NCBI RefSeq assembly: GCF_000003605.2
Contig: NW_003153755.1
Location: forward strand, 34,722 to 49,965
Reading direction: 5' to 3'
DNA from: Saccoglossus kowalevskii
Taxonomy: Eukaryota > Hemichordata > Enteropneusta > Harrimaniidae
DNA length: 15,244 nucleotides
A program made the position numbers and the translations under genes. A model generated the notes under the pieces. It did no database searches, was not told where the DNA came from, and was given only the letters and a program-made list of their open reading frames with translations. Position 1 is the first letter of the stretch, and the number at the start of each line of letters is the position of its first letter. Below are positions 7,334 to 15,244 of this stretch, piece after piece.

Positions 7334-10300
7334 GTAAGTCTTTTGACCAATAAAATTTTTTTTTCAAAAGTTGTTTTGAGTACACTACCTACCCTACCTA
7401 CCTACGGTACTGTAAATTTAGTTTAATCCTATACAATATTGTAATCATGTGATAAATCAGTGATAATACACTAAAATGATGTTTTCAAATAAAATTATAA
7501 ATTAAAATTTCGTAAAACATATTTATTTTGTTTACCCAGCTTGAAAAATTAGAGAAAGAGCTTTGTAAATATAAAGGAATAGAAGAGAGAGAAGCACAGT
7601 TGAAGAATGAGTTACAGATTTCACAATGGAGCAACGAACAATTGAAGAAAGATTCCACACAATTAGCATCAAAGTAAGATCCTGAACATGGCTATGATAA
7701 CAGATGACAGTCACCGTGTGGTTAAAGTAATACATTTAATATGTGTGTGTGTTTTGAAACATGCGAACTATATCAAGAATTTAAAAAAAAACACTTAGTA
7801 TTCTGAGTTTTATTTCTTTTGCTTTCATATTTAGTGTTATTTTCTGAAGAATTAAACATACCATGTTAGAGTCATATATACCAGATATACTGTATTATTG
7901 TATACTGGTTCATAAAAATCTTTGTTTATAAGTTTGATTTATTTTGACATGGGCTGTATTCACTAAATAGTTCATGATTTGATGACATTCACATTGTCAT
8001 AATGCAGCATTGTGGCCGTGCCATCTTAAAGATGGTGCAATTTTTACCAATGCCAATGTTAATGATTTTTTTTAATTAGTAAACATTAAAACAATTAAAA
8101 TGTTTTTTTTCCCAGACTTGCAGCTGTGACTGAAGAAAACACTGCCAATATAGCAGACTTAGAAAAACAAAGGATTACAAATAAAGAACTTGAAGAAAAA
8201 CTTAACAATCACCTAGAAAGTAGTGAACACATAAAGTAAGCTTTTACACTTACATAATAATGTTATTTGTAGCATTTAAGTTGCACTCTCACTCTCTAGT
8301 AGTTTATAGGAATCCTCAGAATGTGATATATTTGAAATCTCAAAAATTTTGTATTTTAGGGTAACCTGTCAATCTCTGGGTTTGCACCAGGGAATCGTAT
8401 CTTACACTGTCCTCGTTTTCCATTTCCATTGTAAATAACTTTGCTGTGAAACTAGCCTTAACTGTAGGTAGTAATATTGAGTTCATGTTTAGTCTATTGT
8501 GGCCCACAATATTGAATATCATGACTGAAATCAACATGACTGAGAACTGAGATAACATTGAATAATTGTAAAAGGTTACTTATTAAAATAACCATAGCTG
8601 TAACTATCGTTCTTTTTTCTCCAATTTTTATTTTTAATGAATATTTTCTTAGCCTAACAAGGTCGCACGAGTTGTGCCCTCCCCGGTGCTCCTAACCCAA
8701 CACACACCTGACAGAACTGCGTAGTTTTCACTTCCCCTGACGATATTTTGCCGATACCAATCAAATTGCAGGGATGTCAGATAGTGACAGTCATCAAAGA
8801 GTAACCAGAGTTTATATGTTTGTTGACAGTCTGTGATTTTTGCTGACAATGCAAACATGGCTTTGATTAACAGTGTTACCATGATCACCAAAATGAATAT
8901 TCATTGTGAAACTCATTGCAAGAAAGCGTAAACTTTGCGATTTTGTAGTATTGATCTCGTCAGGCGTTAGTGGGGTCTGATGCCTTTCAGCCGGTGAGGG
9001 CCTACATGTCAGGCTAATATTTCCTATGTAATTAGTATCAATTTGTAATGCCATCATTGAAATATGAACACTGAAAGCACAGTATATATGCTATACCAAA
9101 ATTATTAAATAAATCACTTAAAAAGAGATGGCTGCAGGGTTGCGTCCAGATATACAGAGTGCCATCTTTTGAAATCCAAATCTGTCAAGTGAACCTCGGG
9201 GATTATGGTACAAGATTACAACTTACCGAAGGCCCTGGAGAAATATCAAGTGCATTGCCATCTTGAGAGGCCAAGCTTCTCACCGATGATTTTATGTGAT
9301 ATATCGTCGTTTTGTGTTAATAAACATTGATTTTCCCACAATCCAATGTGCTCTTCAAATGAAAATCTCAAGTTGACCTGGGCGCGACTTGCACTGATTA
9401 CCGCTGGTGACTTCTTTGATAGCTTTCAATCATGTAAAAATTAAAAATTACATGAGGACCATATATATCATGCATGGTGCAACGACTGCCACGCTTTAAA
9501 CAAAAAAAGTTAAAAATCACAGCTATTGCCAATGTCAACAGCAACAATAGAAATTAAATTATGTCGAGTTAACCACTAGCAATTATCACTGGTAGAGCAG
9601 TGTTCAGTTCAGATTTCAATTTTGGGACATGAATCCCGAAAAAGGAATTAGCCCTACCCTGAGTGAGTGTGCCACAGGCTCAATGAGAATGCTGTAACCA
9701 CTGGCCAAGGTTCATTCGTTCACCAACACTGAAGACGTGAGTACTTGTGTTCAATAAGTTTAAATATTTTATATTGACATAAACAAATATCAATATGTTT
9801 TTGTTGATTCAACAATGTCTCTTGTTTCTATTTTACAGACTTCAACATGATCACCTCAAAAAAGTTCTTCCAGTTATTATGGGTAATGTGAAACAACAAA
9901 AATCATCATTACAAAACATACAGACATTTGTTGAACAGAGAAATAAAGTTGTGAATCAGTGTGTTGAACAGCTACAGAAAATAGTTGATCATGTTGGGAA
10001 AAATGAACTTGAGCGTAAGTATTTTTTGATTCAGAGGCATGCATGACTGTGACCTCAACTTGCAGACACCCTGGATCTAAACCCCCACAATACATAGTGT
10101 CCAATGTGAACACAAAAATAGACAAAATATAGCCCAGTCCAAGGGATTGAGTGTCCAACCTGATGGATAGTGTTTAGATAAGTTAGAGCGTTCCATCTGA
10201 TGGATAGTGTAGAGATAAGTTAGAGCGTTCCATCTGATGGGTAGTGTAGAGATAAGTTAGGGGGTCCCATCTGATGGATAGTGTAGAGATAAGTTAGCAG

Positions 10301-13300
10301 GTTCCATCTGATGGGTAGTGTAGAGATAAGTTAGGGGGTCCCATCTGGCAGATAGAGTTGAAATAATTTAGGGGGTCCCATCTGATGGATAGTGTAGAGA
10401 TAAATTAGGGGGTCCCATCTGATGGATAGTGTAGAGATAAGTTAGGGGGTCCCATCTGATGGGTAGTGTAGAGATAAGTTAGCAGGTTCCATCTGATGGG
10501 TAGTGTAGAGATAAGTTAGGGGGTCCCATCTGGCAGATAGAGTTGAAATAATTTAGGGGGTCCCATCTGATGGATAGTGTAGAGATAAGTTAGGGGGTCC
10601 CATCTGATGGATAGTGTAGAGATAAGTTAGGGGGTTCCATCTGATGGATAGTCTAGAGATGAGTTAGCAGATCCCATCTGATGGATAGTGTAGAGATAAG
10701 TTAGGGGGTCCCATCTGATGCATAGTGTAGAGATAAGTTAGGGGGTCCCATCTGATGGATAGTGTAGAGATAAGTTAGGGGGTTCCATCTGATGGATAGT
10801 CTAGAGATGAGTTAGCAGATCCCATCTGATGGATAGTGTAGAGATAAGTTAAGGGGTCCCATCTGATGGATAGTATTGAGATAAGTTAGCAGATCCCATC
10901 TGATGGATAGTGTAGAGATAAGTTAGCAGGTTCCATCTGATGGATAGTGTAGAGATAAGTTAGGGGGTCCCATCTGATGGATAGTGTAGAGATAAGTTAG
11001 CAGGTTCCATCTGATGGATAGTGTAGAGATAAGTTAGGGGGTCCCATCTGGCAGATAGAGTTGAAATAATTTAGGGGGTCCCATCTGATGGATAGTGTAG
11101 AGATAAGTTAGGGGGTCCCATCTGATGGATAGTGTAGAGATAAGTTAGGGGGTCCCATCTGATGGATAGTGTAGAGATAAGTTAGGGGGTTCCATCTGAT
11201 GGATAGTCTAGAGATGAGTTAGCAGATCCCATCTGATGGATAGTGTAGAGATAAGTTAGGGGGTCCCATCTGATGCATAGTGTAGAGATAAGTTAGGGGG
11301 TCCCATCTGGCGGATAGTGTAGAGATAAGTTAGGGGGTCCCATCTGATGGATAGTGTAGAGATAAGTTAGCAGATGCCATCTGATGGATAGTGTAGAGAT
11401 AAGTAAAGGGGTCCCATCTGATGGATAGTGTTGAGATAAGTTAGCAGATCCCATCTGCTGGATAGTATAGAGATAAGTTAGGGGGTCCCATCTGATGGAT
11501 AGTGTAGAGATAAATTAGGGGGTCCCATCTGATGGATAGTGTAGAGATAAGTTAGCAGATCCCATCTGATGGATAGTATAGAGATAAGTTAGGGGGTCCC
11601 ATCTGATGGATAGTGTAGAGATAAATTAGGGGGTCCCATCTGATGGATAGTGTAGAGATAAATTAGGGGGTCCCATCTGATGGATAGTGTAGAGATAAAT
11701 TAGGGGGTCCCATCTGATGGATAGTGTTGAGATGAGTTAGCAGATCCCATCTGATGGATAGTGTTGAGATAAGTTAGGGGGTCCCATCTGATGGATAGTG
11801 TTGAGATAAATTAGGTGTCCCATCTGATGGATAGTGTAGAGATAAGTTAGGGGGTCCCATCTGATGGATAGTGTTGAGATAAATTAGGTGTCCCATCTGA
11901 TGGATAGTGTAGAGATAAGTTAGGGGGTCCCATCTGATGGATAGTGTTGAGATAAGTTAGGGGGTCCCATCTGATGGATAGTGTAGAGATAAGTTAGGGG
12001 GTCCCATCTGATGGATAGTGTTGAGATAAGTTAGGGGGTTCCATCTGATGGATAGTCTAGAGATGAGTTAGCAGATTCCATCTGATGGATAGTGTAGAGA
12101 TAAGTTAGGGGGTCCCATCTGATGGATAGTGTAGAGATAAGTTAGGGGGTCCCATCTGATGGATAGTCTAGAGATGAGTTAGCAGATTCCATCTGATGGA
12201 TAGTCTAGAGAAAAGTTAGGGGGTCCCATCTGATGGATAGTGTAGAAATATGTTCCATCTTACAGATCAATCAGAATTTGTTTTTGATTTCTTATGACTT
12301 GAATTCCAGACATTCTTTATTTTAACATATCGTATTTACTCTATTAGGGGTGCATGCTTTTACATAAATAACAGAGATGTGTTCATGGTCAATTTTAATG
12401 AGACAGCATGCAAAGAATGGACTAATTTTAATGAAAATAGATTACTGTTTTTCTTTCTGCAGAAAAAGACGAATTACTGCAAAAAATATCATTATTAGAA
12501 AAACAAGTAACTGACTTTGAAGAAAGTAAAAACACTTTAGAAGCTGCCTTAAAAACAACTCAAGAAACAATTCAAGGGTTGCGTGACTCCGAAAATCAGC
12601 ACAGACAGAGAGAACAAGAGTGTGAACGTTTAAACAGAGAAATTCAAAGTAGGTTGACCATTTATCCGGAAGTTTATAATTTCTGTAGTTTATAATGACA
12701 AGGCTGCTATTTCTTCAGATGAATGAATGGAAATTCATATTTATTGTATTTATTACCATGAAAACAGACTAATGTAGTTCTTGATTTCTGGAAACTCTTA
12801 GTATACTGCCCTCTGGTGTTGATTGGAGAAAGATAAATTTGTTCCAGTCAGTTTTTTTCATGATAGATAGTGTTTTATGCTTGTTTTACAGAATTTCGAA
12901 ATGAACTTGAGTCGGAACATTCAAAATGCAGAACATTGTCTTCCGAAACTGCCCAGTACAAAGAATTATTAAAGTAAGTGTGAGGGGATGGGCAGTTCTT
13001 CAAAAAGAGTGTAATTGAATCTACCTCAGTGTCAATGTAAAGCACATGACGAGTAAAAAAAAATATGAATTTGACATTAAAATGGTTTATAGAAAGTCAC
13101 AGTGACTTTTATACCTAATGAACACTCTCAAATATTTAAATGCAAAACACTGTGAAGCGACTTGCATTATTTATTTCCAGTCGTAAAACACAAGAAGTCG
13201 ATGACATCAGCATCCAAGTCAGAAAACGAGATCAAATATCAGAACAGACTATTGTGAAATTACAACAAGAATTGAAACACAAAATTGAAGAATTACAGTC

Positions 13301-14910
13301 ATCGGTGCTAGAATGTCAGAAACTACGAAACAAGGCGCAGGAACAAGCCAGATTGGAACAGGATAGACAAAGGAATATTGCAATGTCTAAGGGACAAACA
13401 GAAGAACTGAAATCAGTATTATCAACTGTGCAAGAAGAGTTAGAAGGATTAAAGTCTGAGAGGTGAGAACTTGTCATCTGATGATGTCATGTTTATTTGT
13501 CGGTTTTCATGATGTCATAATTTACCCATAATTCTTTGCTGGAGAATCAGGATGGTGGACTACATAAATTGTTGAAAAGTTGAATATCTAGAGAATGAAA
13601 TGTGATATAAAAAAACTGTAAATTGCATTTTCTTATATTTATGGAGCATTGTTTGCCCAGACTTTAGGTTGTTTCTGTTTGTTCTCTTATTTGATATCAA
13701 CATTTTGGTGATTCTATAGTGATTTTTTTGTAGTTTTGGACCAAGTTGACATCATTGCCTAATATGGATTTTGAATAATGTATATTTGTAAAAGAAGACA
13801 AAAGTTCACCTTGACATTGAAAAAAATCACCATTGTCTTTAGTTCTGTGCACTAAACATTTTTTTTGTGCCATTCATGTAATATTCTGGAAAAGTATTTG
13901 ACCCTTTAATTGAAGAAATTAAAGGTTTAGAAAAACCTTATTGAATTAATTTGGAATTTAAGACAAAACAATAGAACTTCTCACCTTTATATGAATACTG
14001 GTACTACATTATAGATTATTAACATCCATGAAAGTTCATGTAATTCTTTTTTAAATAATAATAACAATTTGTTCATAAATTCGAATATACTAGATTTTAA
14101 AAACAGTGAAAAAACATTTAAAGTAAAAGAAAGATATATCAAAATAAACAAATAAAATTTATGAATGAAATCATATGAAGTATGTTCATATTAAAAAAAA
14201 GACAGAGTTGTGATTCAGCTGTCTCTTCAATCAACAATAATTATTTAATTTGATATATTTTTTCAGGGAGTTAATGATTTCATCGCACCAGAATAGAATT
14301 GAACAGCTAAAAGAAAGTTTCAAACAAAAACTAGCAGAATCAGAGAAATGGCCGTCAAAGGTAAAAAAACTACTGTAAAACATGTTGAAAAAATGACATG
14401 CCATTTTAGCGAATTGTGGTAAAATGTCGTAATAGCGAAATGTTGATTTAGCGAATCTCTCTTGACATTGTTGATTTCCTGTTTTCACAATACTTGTCTG
14501 TCGCCTGCCAAAACAAATGCACAGTTATCACCTCCATAAAAACAAAGAAGAACTGTCAAGTGTAATTAGGAAGCGCCCCAGATTTTTATATTCAAAGTCA
14601 TTAGCGACATCTTGAATTAGCGAATCAGTTCTCTCGCTAAATTTGCTAAAAAGACATGTTCGCGAAAAAGACATGTTTTACAGTGTTATCAAATCAAACT
14701 CTATACACAACCCCGCTCAGATACTGAATTGTGGCCTCTAGAGGGCTCACTTCTCTAGTTTTATATGAATGAATGAATGAAGGCATATGCATGTAAGCCA
14801 AATGTGTTATATTTTGTTTTTAGATGGTTGATAACATTCAAAAGGAAAGAGACAAATGTGCTTGTGAGAAGAAAGCATTAGAAGAAAAACTTAAAGAGTC
14901 ATTCACGATG
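7187..14910 (+). CDS. LEKR1: LEKR1-like coiled-coil protein, nine coding exons, 3' end outside window
   Basis: Coding exons are 7187-7333, 7540-7673, 8116-8235, 9839-10014, 12463-12648, 12892-12973, 13181-13462, 14267-14360 and 14824-14910. They total 1308 nt, or 436 codons, with no internal stop, and every junction has GT..AG ends in matching phase. The N-terminus holds EHPLPKEIQ and then DDTVCQFCGVSYL, with a CxxC pair at C30 and C33. I recognise this pattern from vertebrate LEKR1; the match is from memory and was not aligned. The rest is Leu/Glu/Lys/Gln-rich heptad-like sequence, so a long coiled coil is expected, with a short less regular stretch near residues 135-160. No signal peptide or membrane segment is visible. 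The molecular function of LEKR1 is not established to my knowledge. The start ATG at 7187 has A at -3 and G at +4. The C-terminal exons lie beyond the right edge. Identification as LEKR1 is fairly sure; exact ends are inferred. Confidence 0.85.
7540..7673 (+). CDS. LEKR1: LEKR1 coding exon 2
   Basis: This exon encodes residues 50 to 94 (94 is split). The acceptor is TTTACCCAG|CTTGAA and the donor is TCAAA|GTAAGA, phase 2. The peptide starts LEKLEKELCKYKGIEERE and is rich in Leu, Glu and Lys with heptad spacing, as expected for coiled coil. The intron before it is 206 nt. Confidence 0.82.
8116..8235 (+). CDS. LEKR1: LEKR1 coding exon 3
   Basis: This exon encodes the end of residue 94 to the start of 134. 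A pyrimidine tract of eight T plus CCCAG precedes ACTTGCAG, and the donor is ATAAA|GTAAGC. The peptide (LAAVTEENTANIADLEKQ and onward) continues the coiled coil. Both ends are phase 2, so this 120-nt exon can be skipped without breaking the frame. Confidence 0.82.
8236..9838 (+). other. LEKR1 intron between coding exons 3 and 4
   Basis: The intron is 1603 nt. Its middle (about 8640-9740) is more GC-rich and complex than typical intron here and includes the weak inverted-repeat element at 8653-9015. The segment 9120-9740 has no open frame or recognisable motif, but its composition suggests additional old inserted DNA. Confidence 0.45.
8653..9015. mobile_element. Degenerate inverted-repeat element
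   Basis: TTAGCCTAACAAG near 8653 faces TTAGCCTGACATG on the opposite strand near 9015 (two mismatches). Further in, both arms share GCCCTC-CCGG and an A/GCCTGAC block after gaps. AATATT flanks both sides loosely. The minus strand has overlapping open frames of about 80 codons, but in two frames and without recognisable domains. It is probably an old non-autonomous transposon; boundaries are uncertain. Confidence 0.35.
9839..10014 (+). CDS. LEKR1: LEKR1 coding exon 4
   Basis: The acceptor TTTTACAG|ACTTCAA joins in phase to exon 3, and the donor is GAGC|GTAAGT, phase 1. It encodes residues 134-192, starting LQHDHLKKVLPVIMGNVK. This portion is less Glu/Lys-periodic than its neighbours and carries VLPVIMGNV, a hydrophobic break in the coiled coil. 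The following intron contains the 37-bp minisatellite. Confidence 0.82.
10015..12462 (+). other. LEKR1 intron between coding exons 4 and 5
   Basis: The intron is 2448 nt, of which about 86 percent is the 37-bp minisatellite. The unique flanks are roughly 140 nt on the left and 210 nt on the right, enough for the donor, branch point and a good pyrimidine tract (TTTTTCTTTCTGCAG). Confidence 0.75.
10152..12255. repeat. 37-bp minisatellite, about 57 tandem units
   Basis: The unit can be written as GGGGGTCCCATCTGATGG followed by ATAGTGTAGAGATAAGTTA. The anchor TGATGGATAG recurs in register from 10161 to 12231, giving 56 steps of 37 bp, with two one-base-short units near 11815 and 11888. Variant units recur in blocks: the TGGCAGATAGAGTTGAAATA type at 10346, 10531 and 11049 (5 and 14 units apart), and the AGTCTAGAGATGAG type followed by GCAGAT at 10650, 10798, 11205 and 12054. 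This indicates multi-unit expansions. The 37-bp period is not a multiple of three and all frames hit TAG stops, so it is noncoding. Confidence 0.95.
12463..12648 (+). CDS. LEKR1: LEKR1 coding exon 5
   Basis: The acceptor is TTCTTTCTGCAG|AAAAAGAC and the donor is CAAA|GTAGGT, a slightly weaker site than the others. It encodes residues 193-254, strongly charged coiled coil (for example DELLQKISLLEKQVTDFEE). It lies about 200 nt after the end of the intronic minisatellite and is too lysine-rich in its own frame to be part of that repeat. Confidence 0.82.
12892..12973 (+). CDS. LEKR1: LEKR1 coding exon 6
   Basis: This short exon (82 nt) has acceptor TTGTTTTACAG|AATTTCG and donor TTAAA|GTAAGT. 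It encodes residues 255-281 (FRNELESEHSKCRTLSSE and onward). It is supported by the perfect phase match on both sides (phase 1 in, phase 2 out) and by the continued coiled-coil composition. Confidence 0.8.
13181..13462 (+). CDS. LEKR1: LEKR1 coding exon 7 (longest)
   Basis: The acceptor is TTATTTCCAG|TCGTAAAACA and the donor is GAGAG|GTGAGA. It encodes residues 282-375, almost continuous coiled coil (for example VKLQQELKHKIEELQSSVLE). Both ends are phase 2, so the 282-nt exon is frame-neutral. Confidence 0.84.
14267..14360 (+). CDS. LEKR1: LEKR1 coding exon 8
   Basis: The acceptor is TTTTTTCAG|GGAGTTAATG and the donor is TCAAAG|GTAAAA, phase 0. It encodes residues 376-407, ending in LKESFKQKLAESEKWPSK; the single Trp marks a local break in the coiled coil. 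The donor is followed 11 nt later by an inverted-repeat element that fills much of the next intron. Confidence 0.8.
14372..14684. mobile_element. MITE-like element with 14-bp terminal inverted repeats
   Basis: ACTGTAAAACATGT (14372-14385) has its exact reverse complement at 14671-14684. Both arms then show similar spacing of ACATG and TTTAGCGAA words, and TAGCGAA recurs several times inside. There is no coding capacity. It lies 11 nt downstream of the LEKR1 exon 8 donor and fills most of the 463-nt intron. The target duplication is unclear. Confidence 0.6.
14824..14910 (+). CDS. LEKR1: LEKR1 coding exon 9, with tandemly duplicated 3' boundary
   Basis: The acceptor is TTTTGTTTTTAG|ATGGTTGA. 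The first available donor is ACGATG|GTAAGT at 14911, phase 0, giving residues 408-436 (MVDNIQKERDKCACEKKALE and onward). The last 18 coding bases and the donor form the first part of a 45-bp unit repeated at least eight times. The true 3' end of the exon is therefore ambiguous: any of the eight identical donors could be used, and the reading frame is open to the end of the window. Confidence 0.72.
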
Positions 14911-15244
14911 GTAAGTTGTAAAAGCCTAGGTACCAATAAAGAGTCATTCACGATGGTAAGTTGTACAAGCCTCTGTACCAATAAAGAGTCATTCACAATG
15001 GTAAGTTGTACAAGCCTCGGTACCAATAAAGAATCATTCACGATGGTAAGTTGTACAAGCCTCGGTACCAATAAAGAGTCATTCACGATGGTAAGTTGTA
15101 CAAGCCTAGGTATCAATAAAAAGTCATTCACAATGGTAAGTTGTACAAGCCTCGGTACCAATAAAGAGTCATTCACGATGGTAAGTTGTACAAGCCTCGG
15201 TACCAATAAAGAGTCATTCACGATGGTAAGTTGTACAAGCCTCT
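14893..15244 (+). repeat. 45-bp tandem repeat carrying a 5' splice site and AATAAA in each unit
   Basis: Units start at 14893, 14938, 14983, 15028, 15073, 15118, 15163 and 15208 (the last cut by the window edge). Each reads AAAGAGTCATTCACGATG, then GTAAGTTGTACAAGCCTCGG, then TACCAAT, so the unit is the last 18 bases of LEKR1 exon 9 plus 27 bases of the following intron. GTAAGT is unchanged in all eight copies. AATAAA spans each unit junction (14935, 14980, 15025, 15070, 15115, 15160, 15205). Copies differ by only one or two substitutions, so expansion is recent. Because 45 is divisible by three, the exon frame stays open through every unit. Confidence 0.95.

Noticed and set aside
8019-8038. 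CCATCTT/AAGATGG palindrome as a paired YY1 site
   Set aside because: It is a 7-bp palindrome deep in an intron with no supporting promoter features; likely chance.
8649-9057. Two overlapping minus-strand open frames of about 80 codons
   Set aside because: They are in different frames within the degenerate inverted-repeat element, with no domain or splice structure that I can recognise.
9590-9720. tRNA or tRNA-derived SINE (TGGTAGAGCAGTG, later GGTTCATTCG)
   Set aside because: The A-box-like and B-box-like words are wrongly spaced and no cloverleaf stems pair.
9877-10158. 93-codon minus-strand open frame
   Set aside because: It is antisense to LEKR1 coding exon 4 and the adjacent intron, and its composition is explained by the opposite strand.
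10152-12255. CRISPR array or telomeric repeat
   Set aside because: Units are contiguous with no variable spacers. TTAGGG appears only once per 37-bp unit in the G-rich variant and is absent from many units, so this is an ordinary minisatellite.
14838-15221. 127-codon minus-strand open frame with repeated VPRLVQLTIVNDSLL
   Set aside because: It is the opposite-strand reading of the 45-bp tandem repeat and overlaps LEKR1 exon 9. A 45-bp period keeps any stop-free frame open.

Overview
The window is nuclear DNA from an animal, most likely a marine invertebrate bilaterian. It is AT-rich, and its short coding exons are flanked by GT..AG introns. The introns hold minisatellites, inverted-terminal-repeat elements and strings of ACATGTA-type words that are frequent in mollusc, brachiopod and hemichordate genomes. 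The clade is an inference with low confidence. No prokaryotic, viral or CRISPR content was seen.

Layout. (1) 1-3871, minus strand: the 5' end of an unrecognised gene, with two exons (3674-3871, then 658-738) joined in phase and continuing off the left edge. Its 2.9-kb intron holds a perfect hairpin, an 86-bp-spaced duplication, one copy of a dispersed repeat and a small inverted-repeat element. (2) About 3960-4330: a compact shared promoter with two ETS-type motifs on the left side and a YY1-type motif on the right. (3) From about 4262, plus strand: a gene with a probable 5'-UTR exon (about 4262-4439, several short upstream ORFs), then a 2.7-kb intron carrying a TTAA-flanked MITE, the inverted partner of the dispersed repeat and a direct-repeat pair. 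(4) 7187-14910, plus strand: nine coding exons of that gene. They join without a frame break into 436 residues starting MEDSEK, with an N-terminal motif DDTVCQFCGVSYL followed by almost continuous coiled coil. I recognise this as LEKR1 (leucine-, glutamate- and lysine-rich protein 1). The 3' end is outside the window.

Two tandem arrays stand out. The LEKR1 intron at 10015-12462 is mostly a 57-unit, 37-bp minisatellite with higher-order structure. At the right edge, a 45-bp tandem repeat (at least 8 copies, running off the window) begins inside the last visible exon. It copies the exon end together with its 5' splice site. Each unit has a perfect GTAAGT donor, each complete unit ends in an AATAAA hexamer, and the frame stays open throughout. 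This is the most unusual feature of the window.

The two genes share a promoter but nothing in the sequence ties their products together. All exon boundaries were read by eye from splice consensus and frame continuity; no alignment or transcript data were available.
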